In this document: positions 40,339 to 49,580 of the stretch, in pieces
Layout of the letters: each line of letters starts with the position of its first letter
Numbering within the stretch: the stretch's first letter is position 1
The notes under the pieces: generated by a model
Database searches by the model: none
The model's input: only the letters and a program-made list of their open reading frames with translations
What the model was told of the DNA's origin: nothing
DNA from: Pseudomonas sp. L5B5
Lineage (GTDB): Bacteria > Pseudomonadota > Gammaproteobacteria > Pseudomonadales > Pseudomonadaceae
Length of the DNA: 64,000 nt
Assembly: GCF_020520285.1 (NCBI RefSeq)
Contig: NZ_CP084742.1
Coordinates: 4,898,001 to 4,962,000, forward strand
Direction of reading: 5' to 3'
Program-made: the position numbers and the translations under genes

Positions 40339-43300
40339 ACGTCGCGATCAACGCCGGTAAGCCGGCCCCCCACCAAGCGCAGGCCTTGAGCCCCTTTGCC
40401 CTGGATGTCTGGGTGGAGGCCCAGCGCGGGTTGCACACCCACCAGTTCACCGTGGCGCTCAGCCTGCGCCTGCCTTCGTCAGAAGGTCTGGAGGCGCTGC
40501 ACCAAGCCGCGTGGACCGTGATGCAAGGCGAGTCGGCCTGCACTCGACGGCATATCGAGCAGCAAGGGGTTGTGCAGGCCGTGGTCGGAGGGGCACCGAG
40601 TGCGGTGGAGCTCTACACCTTCATCGATCAGTCCGGTGCCGAGGCGTTCTTCGATGAGTGGGCGCGCAAGGTCTGGGATCTGTCTGGTGAGCCATTGGTC
40701 AATGTGGCGCTGGGGCAGTGTGCCAGTCATACCTGGTTGATGATTCGTGCCCACCATCTGGTCGCCGACAGTTGGGCGCTGGATGTGTTGGCGCGCAAGA
40801 TCCTGGATGCCCGTGACGGTGGCAACGCCCGGTTGCGCCAGGCCGCGCAGCATGCCAGCGCGGTTGCCGGCTCAACACTGGCATCGGATCAGGCCATCGA
40901 TGAAATTGCAGGACGTTATGGCGAGGCCGTGTCGATGCTCTTCGGCAAGTCCGGTGTCGCCTGTTCCAGCGCTCCCGGCTATCGGCGCAGCTTCCGCCTG
41001 GCTGCCGGTGATGTGCAGCAGGCGCTTGAGGGCGGTATCACCCCGTTCATGAGCGTGTCAGCGGCGCTGGCCGTGCTGCTGTCATGCCAACATGGCAGCG
41101 AACGTTTCTTCATTGGCGTGCCGTTCCTCAACCGCGATACCGATATCCTGGTCGACATCGATCAGCGTGCCAACACCTTGCCCATCGCGGTGTCGGTCAG
41201 CGAGCAGCAGACCTTCCGCGAAATTGCCACGGCGATCAAGCACGAGGCGGCATTCCTCAAGGGCCATCAGTCGCTGCCGTTCGGCCGCCTGGTGTCTAAG
41301 CTGGCGCGCGCAGGCCATCCGCGCCAACTGTTCGATGCGACTATCTCCTACCTTCGCTACCCGGCTCACGACATCGATGGGTTGGGCGTGGACGACCTGC
41401 GTAGCATCGCCCATGTGCATGCGCAGGATGCTGTGGCCATCCACTTGCACAGCTATGGCGATTGCGCCGAAGTACGTGGCGAGATCTGCCTGAACAGCAG
41501 CGCGTTCGCCAACGAGCGTTGCGCGGTGGAATTTCTCGATACCTTCGTGCAACTGGTCGAGTGCTTCCAGGACCACCTCGATCAGCCTGTCTCGGCAATG
41601 AACCTGCTGACCACCGAGCAAGCCGGCATCCTTGAAGGTTTCGAGGACGGCCCGTGCGTCCCCTACAGCGAGCACGAGACGGTGATGTCGTTGTTCGAGG
41701 CATGTGCAGCGCGCAACCCCGAGCAGCGCGCAGTGCTTTGCGACGATGGCAGCGAGCTCAGTTACGCGCAACTCGATGACTGGGCCGCCGCAGTGGCCGT
41801 GGCGCTGGAACAGGGCGGAGTGGGCCGGGAGGATATCGTTGCAGTATCGCTGGCGCGTTCGCCACGCATGCTTGCGGCGATTTTCGGCGTGCTCAAGACC
41901 GGTGCTGCCTATCTGCCGATCGACAGCGAGTACCCCCAGGACCGTATCCAGTACATGCTTGAGGACAGCCAGGCCAAGCGGGTGATTTCCGACCTGCCTC
42001 AAGTCATCGCCCAGGATGATCCGCGCTGGTTCGATATCGATGCGGTGGTAGCCGGGCGTCCCGCGCCTGGACAGGGCTGCAGCAAGGCCCGTGCGCGCGA
42101 CCCGGCGTACGTCATCTATACCTCCGGCTCCACCGGGCAACCCAAAGGCGTGGTGGTCGAGCATCACAGCGTGGTCAACCGCCTGGAATGGATGCAGGAG
42201 GCCCATCCTCTGGGCGAAGCTGACGTGATCCTGCAGAAGACGCCGGTTTCGTTCGACGTCTCGGTCTGGGAGCTATTCTGGTGGAGCATGACCGGTGCCA
42301 GCGTGGCACTGCTGGCCCCCGGTGCCCAGCGTGACCCGCGGGCGCTGATCGAAGCCATCCATACCCATGGGGTCACGGTGGCGCACTTCGTGCCATCCAT
42401 GCTCGAACCCTACATCCAGGCCATGGCCGACGACCGGCGACTGGCGGCTTCGGTGAGCAGCCTGCGCTGCCTGTTCACCAGTGGTGAAGCCTTGAGCCCA
42501 GCGGTGGTCAATCGCTATCGCCAGTTGTTCGGCAATGGCCAGCGCGCCCCGCGGCTGATCAACCTCTATGGTCCGACCGAGGCGACCGTCGACGTCACCT
42601 ACTACGAGCTTGCCCTGGACGGCCCGGCCGATATCGACCTGGTGCCCATCGGCTTCCCGATCAACAACACCTCGATCCGTATCGTCTCGCAGCACGGCGT
42701 GCGCCAGCCCATCGGCATCCCCGGTGAACTGCAGATCGGCGGGGTGCAGTTGGCCCGTGGTTACCTCAACCGCGCCGAACTGACGGCCGAACGGTTCATC
42801 ACCGACACCGGCGACAACCGCCGCTGGTACCGCTCCGGTGACCTGGCATGCTGGGCCGAAGACGGTTCGATCCTCTATCTGGGGCGCATGGATGGCCAGG
42901 TGAAGATCCGCGGCAACCGCATCGAACTGGGCGAGATCAAGAGCGCCATGCTGGCCCAGGCGCAGGTACTCAACGCCGAGGTGCTGGTGGAGGAGGATGA
43001 GGTCCGCGGCAAGCACCTGGTGGCCGTGTACGTGGCCCGCGAGCCCCTGGATGAACGCAGCCTGCGTCGGCAGTTGGCCACCCGCCTGCCGGCCTTCATG
43101 GTGCCCTCGCGTTTCGTCGCCCTGGCGCAGATGCCACTGACGCCCAATGGCAAGTTCGACCGCACTCGTGCCCTGCAGGCGGCCTCGGTCAGCAACGAGG
43201 CTGCGGCCCCGGTGCTGCGGGAGGAAGGGCTACAGGCGCTGGTCGCCGACATCTGGCGCAAGGTCCTGGGCCGGCAGGACATCGCCTTGGATGATGACTT

Positions 43301-46300
43301 CTATTCGTTGGGTGGCGATTCGATCCTGATGCTCAAGGTGCGCTCGGAACTGGAGCATCACGGCTACGAGATCGACCTCTCGGCGCTGGGCGAGCACACC
43401 AGTCTGGGCGCGCTCGCCCACTGGCTGGAGCAACTTGGCCAAGGCACCGCGCAGGTCCGCGAAGCCTTGCCGCCCTTCGCCCTGGTCAGCGAAGTGGAAC
43501 GCAAGCGACTGGGCGAGACCTGCGTGGATGCCTACCCGGTGTCGCAACTGCAGCTGGGGCTGCTGTTCCACAGCCGCGAAACCCAGCAGGCCCGGGCCTA
43601 CAAGGACGTGTTCCGCTACACCCTGGACTGCAGCTGGGACGAGTCGGCGATGCAGCGTGCGCTGGCAGGTGTGGTCGAGCGTCATCCGGCGCTGCGCACT
43701 CGCTTCAACCTCAACGACTACGGCAGGCCCTTGCAGTTGATCGGCAAGCACCTGGACATCGACGAGGTGCTGGCGGTAGCCAGCCCCGAGGCGAGCAGGC
43801 GCGAGCGTGAGATCGAGCGGCACATGCAGGCCTGGGCGAGGCACGATTACCGTTTCGCCGAAGGGCCGCTGTTCAATGTCACCGTGTTCCCCGGCGCAGC
43901 CGAGGGTGGCCTCGACCTGATCCTGAGCTTCCACCATGCGATCCTCGATGGCGGCAGCGTCGCCAACCTGATGCGCGAGCTGTTGCTGGCCTACGCGAAC
44001 GGTGGCCATCCCGACCTGCAATACCCGTCGCAGGCCTTGCCGAACCCGTCGCTGTTCATTCAAGACGAGCGTGTGGCGCTGGCCGATGAGGAGCACCGCC
44101 GCTATTGGCAGTCCTACCTGGAAGGCGCGAGCAATACCCTGCCGGCCGGCCTGGCAGGTTACCTGGATGCGCCGGCGCAAGGCGTGTTCTGCTACCGCTT
44201 CGAAATCGACCGGCAGCTGGATGCGGCCCTTGGTCGGGCGGCCAGGGCGGCCCACCTGCCGATCAAGCTGTACTACCAGGCTGCCCACTGCCTGGCGATC
44301 GGCGCCATGAGCGGTGTGCGCGAGGTGACTACCGGGGTGGTCACCCACGCCCGGCCGGAAATCGAACATTCCGAACATATCCTTGGACTGTTCCTCAACA
44401 CGTTGCCTCTGCGCGTCGAGCTCGACGGCCATTGGCAGGAGCTGGTCGAGCGCCTGAACCGGCTCGACAAGCGCAGCCACAGGCACCGTCGCCTGCCATT
44501 GAGTGCCATTCAGGCAGGCAGCCCGGCGCTGACCCTGGCCACCGCGTTCAACTACATTCACTTCCATGTCCTGGATGAGGTAGCGACCAAGGCCGGCATC
44601 CGGATTCGCGCGTTCGAGCCGCTGGAGGAGACCAGCTTCGCCATTCTCGCCAACGTGATGCGAGACTTCTCCGGCGAAGGCGTGAGTGTACGGATCGACA
44701 TGGATGCGTCGCGCTATGCTCACGAGCAGGCACGGGTCTATGCCGGCTTGTTCAACCAGGCGTTGGCCGGTATGGCGCATGCGCCCCAGGCACCAGTAGC
44801 CATTGGCCGGTCGATTGCCGAGGCTGGCCAATGGCTGCTGCCTGGCAGGGATGACGGCTTTGTCCCGCTGCCTCGGCAGATCGCCGAAACGGCACGCCGC
44901 CTGCCTCAGGCTGTGGCACTGGCCGGCGGGCAGGGACAGTGGGACTACTCCACGCTGTGGCGTGAAGTGGCAACGCTGGCGGCACGTCTGACAGACGCCG
45001 GAGCGGTCCAGGGAGACGTGATCGGTGTGGCCTTGCCCAGGTCGTTCGAGCAGATCGCTACGGTGGTCGCCATCTCTGCGTTGGGCGCGGTGTGCCTTCC
45101 GATCGATCTGGCCTATCCGGCCAGCCGCATCGAACTGATCCTGAGCATTGCCACGCCGAAGCTGGTGGTCACCCGGGCCGAGATCGACGGCCTGCCGGGC
45201 CAGGTGCCGCGGCTGGTACTCGACGATGTCGCTCCTGCCGGCCTGCAACCCTTGACGCAGGTGGCGACGATCGAAGCGGACGACCCGGCGTATATCCTCT
45301 TCACCTCCGGCTCCACTGGCACGCCCAAGGGCGTGACCATGCCCCACCGCGGGCTGGCCAACCTGGTGGCCTGGCAGAACCGTGTCGGCAGCGGCGCGGC
45401 GACTTCCACCTTGCAGTACGCGCCGTTGAGCTTCGACGTGTCGTTCCAGGAAATCTTCGCCAGCCTGGCGGCTGGCTCGACGCTGCACGTGATCGGCGAG
45501 GCCGAGCGTCGCGACCCGTCTGCACTGCTGCGTTACCTGGACGAGCACGCCGTGGAGCGGGTGTTCCTGCCCTATGTGGCGTTGCAGCAACTGGCCGAGA
45601 CCGCAGCCACCCTGGAACTGTATCCACGTCACCTGCGGGTGGTCGGGTCTTCCGGCGAACAGTTGCGCGTCACCCCGGAAATCCGCGCATTGATGCAGCA
45701 TCTGCCGGCCAGCCTGCTGGAGAACCAGTATGGACCGACCGAAACCCACGTGGTCACCAGCTACACCATGAGTGGCGACCCGCAGCGCTTCCCGGCGCTG
45801 CCACCGATCGGGCGTCCGATCGACGGTGTCGGCGTGCTGATCCTCGATGCCGACGGGCAGCTTGTGCCCGATGGCGCGCCGGGCGAGATCTGCATCTTCG
45901 GCCAGGCGCTGGCCAGTGGTTACTACCGTGCCGCCCAGTTGAGCGCCGAGAAGTTCGTTGACCACCCCCATGTGCCAGGCCGGGTCTACTACCGCACCGG
46001 TGATATTGGTATCCGTTCGCTGCAGGGCGAAGTGATCAGCCTCGGGCGCAACGACAGCCAGGTGAAGGTACGCGGCTATCGGGTGGAACCTTCGGAAATC
46101 GAGCTGAAGATCCTGGGCTTCTTCCAGGCCCTGGGTGAACCGGTGGAAGTGGCGGTGATCGCCCGTCCGCGTGATCAGCTTGATGCCTATCTGGTGGCTT
46201 ACCTGGTGGGTGCCGCCGGGCACCGCGAACAGCTCGATGCACTGCGTGGGGCATTGGCCGAGCAGTTGCCGGCGTACATGGTGCCGACCCACATCATCAA

Positions 46301-47498
46301 CATCGAACACATGCCCACCACTCCCAGCGGCAAGCGCGACGATGCCGCGTTGCGCGCGCTGGATCTGCCACTGGAAGGGGGGCAGGGCCAACGCGCGCCT
46401 CAGGGCGAGTTCGAGGTGCGCCTGTGCCAACTGGCCGCCGAACTGCTGAAGATTCCGCAGCTTGCCCCGGAGCAAAGCATTTTCGAGTGTGGCGCCACCT
46501 CGCTGACGGCCATGCGCATCGTGGTACTGGTGGAGAAACTCTACGGTATCAACGTACCGTTATCAGCGTTCGTCAGTGCGCCAACCATGGAGAAACTCGC
46601 ACAACTGATCGAGCGCGGCGGTGGCCAGTTCAAGTTCGACCCGCTTGTGCCCTTGCGCCGCACGGGGCTGCGCAAGCCGCTGTTCCTGGTGCATCCGATG
46701 GGCGGCAACATCCTGTCCTACCTGCGCATGCTGCCGCACCTGCCCGAGGACCAGCCGCTTTACGCGCTGCAGGCCAGCGGCGTGGACCTGGGGTCGCAGC
46801 CGATCGCCAGCGTCGAGGCGCAGGCAGCCTTCTATATAGAGGCGATGCGCAAGGTCCAGCCTCAGGGCCCGTACCTGATCGGTGGCTGGTCGTATGGTGG
46901 CTTCGTCGCCTTCGAGATCGCCAATCAACTGATCGCCGCCGGCGAGCGGGTGGACAGCGTGCTGGTGCTCGACACCATGGCCCTGAGCGATCAGGCCAAG
47001 GGCAGGGCCAGTGACGACGGCCTGCTCAGCTGGTTCTTCTGGGAGCTGCTGTGGACGTCGCGAGGCAGCGAGCTGCCGGTGCAACTGGTGCCCGCGCACA
47101 TCGAAAGCCTGCAGGAGCGCTTCGACTTCATCACCGACCATGCCATCTCCATTGGTGCCATCCCCGAGGGCAGTACCAAGGCCGTAATGCAGCGTCTGTT
47201 CGAGGTCTACCGCAAGAACTGGGACGCAGCCACCGAGTACAACTACCAGGCCAAGCGTCCACCCCTGGACATCACCCTGATCCGTGCGCGGCAGCCGTTG
47301 CCACGGATCCTGCGGGAAATGCACGACACCATCCGCAGCGAGTACAACGACCCGCTCAATGGCTGGGAAGGCAAGACGTCGGGGCAGGTGCGCCTGGTAG
47401 AGGTCGATGGCGATCACCTGACCATCATGGAGGAGCCCTTCGTGGGCCCTCTCGTAGCGGCAATCATGGATGAAATTCAGCGAGGGAACGCGTCATGA
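40335..47498 (+). CDS. Dimodular nonribosomal peptide synthetase (C-A-T-C-A-T-TE)
   Basis: 2387 residues. C1 has HHLVADSW near 139, in the position of a chain-initiating acylation domain. A1 has YVIYTSGSTGQPKG near 593; its specificity code reads D-V-W-H-F-S-L-V-D-K, close to serine (DVWHLSLIDK). T1 has GGDSI near 993. C2 has HHAILDG near 1200. A2 has YILFTSGSTGTPKG near 1653 with code D-V-Q-F-G-S-Q-V-V-K, related to proline codes (DVQxIAHVVK) but changed at three pocket positions. T2 has CGATSL near 2052, keeping the phosphopantetheine serine. The TE has GWSYGG near 2184 and a late His in DGDHL. The predicted product is an acyl-Ser-Pro-like dipeptide. The layout matches the brabantamide, pyrrolizixenamide and azetidomonamide synthetases. 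It overlaps the next gene by ATGA. Confidence 0.93.
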   Translation: MNVAINAGKPAPHQAQALSPFALDVWVEAQRGLHTHQFTVALSLRLPSSEGLEALHQAAWTVMQGESACTRRHIEQQGVVQAVVGGAPSAVELYTFIDQSGAEAFFDEWARKVWDLSGEPLVNVALGQCASHTWLMIRAHHLVADSWALDVLARKILDARDGGNARLRQAAQHASAVAGSTLASDQAIDEIAGRYGEAVSMLFGKSGVACSSAPGYRRSFRLAAGDVQQALEGGITPFMSVSAALAVLLSCQHGSERFFIGVPFLNRDTDILVDIDQRANTLPIAVSVSEQQTFREIATAIKHEAAFLKGHQSLPFGRLVSKLARAGHPRQLFDATISYLRYPAHDIDGLGVDDLRSIAHVHAQDAVAIHLHSYGDCAEVRGEICLNSSAFANERCAVEFLDTFVQLVECFQDHLDQPVSAMNLLTTEQAGILEGFEDGPCVPYSEHETVMSLFEACAARNPEQRAVLCDDGSELSYAQLDDWAAAVAVALEQGGVGREDIVAVSLARSPRMLAAIFGVLKTGAAYLPIDSEYPQDRIQYMLEDSQAKRVISDLPQVIAQDDPRWFDIDAVVAGRPAPGQGCSKARARDPAYVIYTSGSTGQPKGVVVEHHSVVNRLEWMQEAHPLGEADVILQKTPVSFDVSVWELFWWSMTGASVALLAPGAQRDPRALIEAIHTHGVTVAHFVPSMLEPYIQAMADDRRLAASVSSLRCLFTSGEALSPAVVNRYRQLFGNGQRAPRLINLYGPTEATVDVTYYELALDGPADIDLVPIGFPINNTSIRIVSQHGVRQPIGIPGELQIGGVQLARGYLNRAELTAERFITDTGDNRRWYRSGDLACWAEDGSILYLGRMDGQVKIRGNRIELGEIKSAMLAQAQVLNAEVLVEEDEVRGKHLVAVYVAREPLDERSLRRQLATRLPAFMVPSRFVALAQMPLTPNGKFDRTRALQAASVSNEAAAPVLREEGLQALVADIWRKVLGRQDIALDDDFYSLGGDSILMLKVRSELEHHGYEIDLSALGEHTSLGALAHWLEQLGQGTAQVREALPPFALVSEVERKRLGETCVDAYPVSQLQLGLLFHSRETQQARAYKDVFRYTLDCSWDESAMQRALAGVVERHPALRTRFNLNDYGRPLQLIGKHLDIDEVLAVASPEASRREREIERHMQAWARHDYRFAEGPLFNVTVFPGAAEGGLDLILSFHHAILDGGSVANLMRELLLAYANGGHPDLQYPSQALPNPSLFIQDERVALADEEHRRYWQSYLEGASNTLPAGLAGYLDAPAQGVFCYRFEIDRQLDAALGRAARAAHLPIKLYYQAAHCLAIGAMSGVREVTTGVVTHARPEIEHSEHILGLFLNTLPLRVELDGHWQELVERLNRLDKRSHRHRRLPLSAIQAGSPALTLATAFNYIHFHVLDEVATKAGIRIRAFEPLEETSFAILANVMRDFSGEGVSVRIDMDASRYAHEQARVYAGLFNQALAGMAHAPQAPVAIGRSIAEAGQWLLPGRDDGFVPLPRQIAETARRLPQAVALAGGQGQWDYSTLWREVATLAARLTDAGAVQGDVIGVALPRSFEQIATVVAISALGAVCLPIDLAYPASRIELILSIATPKLVVTRAEIDGLPGQVPRLVLDDVAPAGLQPLTQVATIEADDPAYILFTSGSTGTPKGVTMPHRGLANLVAWQNRVGSGAATSTLQYAPLSFDVSFQEIFASLAAGSTLHVIGEAERRDPSALLRYLDEHAVERVFLPYVALQQLAETAATLELYPRHLRVVGSSGEQLRVTPEIRALMQHLPASLLENQYGPTETHVVTSYTMSGDPQRFPALPPIGRPIDGVGVLILDADGQLVPDGAPGEICIFGQALASGYYRAAQLSAEKFVDHPHVPGRVYYRTGDIGIRSLQGEVISLGRNDSQVKVRGYRVEPSEIELKILGFFQALGEPVEVAVIARPRDQLDAYLVAYLVGAAGHREQLDALRGALAEQLPAYMVPTHIINIEHMPTTPSGKRDDAALRALDLPLEGGQGQRAPQGEFEVRLCQLAAELLKIPQLAPEQSIFECGATSLTAMRIVVLVEKLYGINVPLSAFVSAPTMEKLAQLIERGGGQFKFDPLVPLRRTGLRKPLFLVHPMGGNILSYLRMLPHLPEDQPLYALQASGVDLGSQPIASVEAQAAFYIEAMRKVQPQGPYLIGGWSYGGFVAFEIANQLIAAGERVDSVLVLDTMALSDQAKGRASDDGLLSWFFWELLWTSRGSELPVQLVPAHIESLQERFDFITDHAISIGAIPEGSTKAVMQRLFEVYRKNWDAATEYNYQAKRPPLDITLIRARQPLPRILREMHDTIRSEYNDPLNGWEGKTSGQVRLVEVDGDHLTIMEEPFVGPLVAAIMDEIQRGNAS

Positions 47499-48670
47499 GC
47501 AGTAAACCGGTCGCACTGATCATTGGTACCGGCATCGGCGGGCTGTCTGCCGCCATTGCCCTGAAGAAGGCCGGCTGGGGCGTGCGCCTGTACGAAAAAT
47601 CGCCCTCCCTGCGGGTCTCGGGATCGGGGCTGTCAGTGATGTCCAACGCCAGCGCGGCGATGCAGAAACTACTGGGTGTCGACTTGGGGCTGGAGCGCTA
47701 TGGCGCTCCGATCCTCGACTTCGAAATCCGCCACCGTTCGGGCCTGCTGCTCAAGCGCCTGCCGTTCCAGGACATCGCCGAGGCGCAGGGTGCGCCCAGC
47801 GTGTGTATCTCTCGCGAAAACCTGCAGCGGGCGCTGCTGGACAACCTGGGCGATGAACCCATCGAACTGGGCAAGCGTTTCGCCGGTTTCGAACAGGACG
47901 CCACCGGTGTGCAGGCGCGTTTCGAGGATGGCAGCGTAGCCAGCGGCGACATCCTGGTGGGGGCCGATGGCTACCACTCGGCAGTGCGTGAGGCCATGGG
48001 CGTGCGCAGCGTAGTGCAGGAGGCGGGTTACATCTGCTGGCTGGCGCTGGTCAAGTACAGCCACCGGCAGATCACCCCCGGGTACGTGGTGCATTACTGG
48101 GGCAAGGGCAAGCGGGTCGGCATCATCGACATCGGCGACGGCTGGGTGTACTGGTGGGGCACCGCCAACATGCCCAACCGGCAGGCCCAGCAGTGGCAAG
48201 GTACCAGCGCCGACGTGGCCGAGGTCTATGCCGGCTGGCCGGCGATCGTCGGTGACATCATGCGCAGCACCCCCAGCGAGTCGGTCATCAGCGTCGATGC
48301 CAAGGACCGCTCGTTCCCGACTACCTGGTCGCAGGGGCGGGTGACCCTGCTGGGCGATGCGGCCCACCCGATGCTCACCAGCCTCGGCCAGGGCGCCGGG
48401 TTGTCAATCGAGGATGCCGCGGTGCTGGGCCATGCGCTGGCCGACGGCGCCGATCCGACGGTAGCCCTGCGCCGCTATGAAACGCTGCGTCAACCCCGCG
48501 CCCGGGCCATCGTCGATGCCTCGCGGGCGCTGAGCGAAGTGGAGCAGTACGACCGCTTTATCCCGCGTTTGAAACGCGACATGGGAATGCTCCTGGCACC
48601 GGCAAGGAGCATGCGTGAACGCCTGCAGGCATCGTTGCTGTTCGATGACCACGCGGTGCTGCGCCAGTAA
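47495..48670 (+). CDS. FAD-dependent monooxygenase
   Basis: A 391-residue class A flavoprotein monooxygenase. GTGIGG (residues 11-16) begins the FAD-binding Rossmann fold, followed by the DG motif (GADGYHSAVREAM, about 151) and the GD motif (LLGDAAHPMLTSLGQGAG, about 284). It overlaps the NRPS stop by ATGA. In pyrrolizixenamide, brabantamide, legonmycin and azabicyclene pathways a flavin monooxygenase beside the NRPS oxidises and rearranges the bicyclic product; the same role is inferred here. The substrate is not proven by sequence. Confidence 0.9.
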   Translation: MSSKPVALIIGTGIGGLSAAIALKKAGWGVRLYEKSPSLRVSGSGLSVMSNASAAMQKLLGVDLGLERYGAPILDFEIRHRSGLLLKRLPFQDIAEAQGAPSVCISRENLQRALLDNLGDEPIELGKRFAGFEQDATGVQARFEDGSVASGDILVGADGYHSAVREAMGVRSVVQEAGYICWLALVKYSHRQITPGYVVHYWGKGKRVGIIDIGDGWVYWWGTANMPNRQAQQWQGTSADVAEVYAGWPAIVGDIMRSTPSESVISVDAKDRSFPTTWSQGRVTLLGDAAHPMLTSLGQGAGLSIEDAAVLGHALADGADPTVALRRYETLRQPRARAIVDASRALSEVEQYDRFIPRLKRDMGMLLAPARSMRERLQASLLFDDHAVLRQ

Positions 48671-48698
48671 GCCACCCCTTACCAGACAAGGAACTGTC

Positions 48699-49580
48699 AT
48701 GCACAAGAAATCCGTACTCGTCACCGGCGCTTCTTCCGGCCTCGGCCTCGCCGCGGCCCTGCTGCTCGCGCAGCAGGGGTTCCAGGTATTCGCCGCCGCA
48801 CGCAATGTCCAGGGGCTGTTCGACGAGGCCCCGGATATCGAGCCGATCCGCCTGGATGTGAGCTGCAGCGATTCGGTCGCGGCTGCCTTCGCCCGCATCG
48901 CCGAACTCAGCGATGGCCGGCCGCTATGGGGATTGGTGAACAATGCCGGGATCTGTGTGCCCAGCCCGCTGGAGCTGTTGTGCCCGGACGAGCTGCGCCG
49001 CCAGCTGGAGACCAATGTGATCGGCCAGCTACTGGTGACCCAGGCGGCGCTGCCGCAACTGCGTCGTTGTGGTGGACGGGTGGTCAACGTCACCTCCGGC
49101 CTGGGCAGTATTGCCGTGCCGTACCTGGGGGCCTATTCCATTGCCCAGTTCGCCAAGATGGCCTTCACCGACGCACTGCGCCGCGAGCTGGAGCACTCTG
49201 GAGTGAGTGTCAGCGTGGTGCAGCCCGGTGCTATCCACACGCCGATCTGGGGCAAGTTCGCCACTACCGGCCAGCAGGTACTCGACCAGGCCGACGGCGA
49301 GTGCCGCGCCATCTACGGGCCGTCGTTCAGTGCGTTCCTCGAGGCCAGTGAGGCGCTGGCAGGCCAGGCGACCACGAGCGAGCAGGATTTTGCTCGCGCC
49401 ATCCTCGAGGTCCTGAGCAGCGCGGTACCCGACACGCATTACTGCGTCGGGGCGGATGCCGCGGAGTTCGTCCGCATGGCGCGTACGCAAGGGCCGCGCG
49501 AACTGGATGCCCTGTTCAGCGCGCAGATGCCGGCTCGCGAAGCCTTCGCCGGAGCTGTGGAAACAGGCGGCGCGGCATGA
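48699..49580 (+). CDS. Short-chain dehydrogenase/reductase with altered active site
   Basis: 293 residues of the classical SDR fold. The cofactor motif TGASSGLG is at 9-16, NNAG lies near 90, the catalytic Ser is Ser133 and the catalytic Tyr is Tyr146. The usual YxxxK lysine is Gln150 (YSIAQ), so the Ser-Tyr-Lys set is incomplete; the nearest lysine is Lys153. ATG at 48699 follows AAGGA. It starts 28 nt after the monooxygenase and overlaps the aldehyde dehydrogenase by ATGA. It may be an atypical reductase or have lost redox activity. An SDR gene also lies near the azetidomonamide NRPS of P. aeruginosa. Confidence 0.88.
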   Translation: MHKKSVLVTGASSGLGLAAALLLAQQGFQVFAAARNVQGLFDEAPDIEPIRLDVSCSDSVAAAFARIAELSDGRPLWGLVNNAGICVPSPLELLCPDELRRQLETNVIGQLLVTQAALPQLRRCGGRVVNVTSGLGSIAVPYLGAYSIAQFAKMAFTDALRRELEHSGVSVSVVQPGAIHTPIWGKFATTGQQVLDQADGECRAIYGPSFSAFLEASEALAGQATTSEQDFARAILEVLSSAVPDTHYCVGADAAEFVRMARTQGPRELDALFSAQMPAREAFAGAVETGGAA

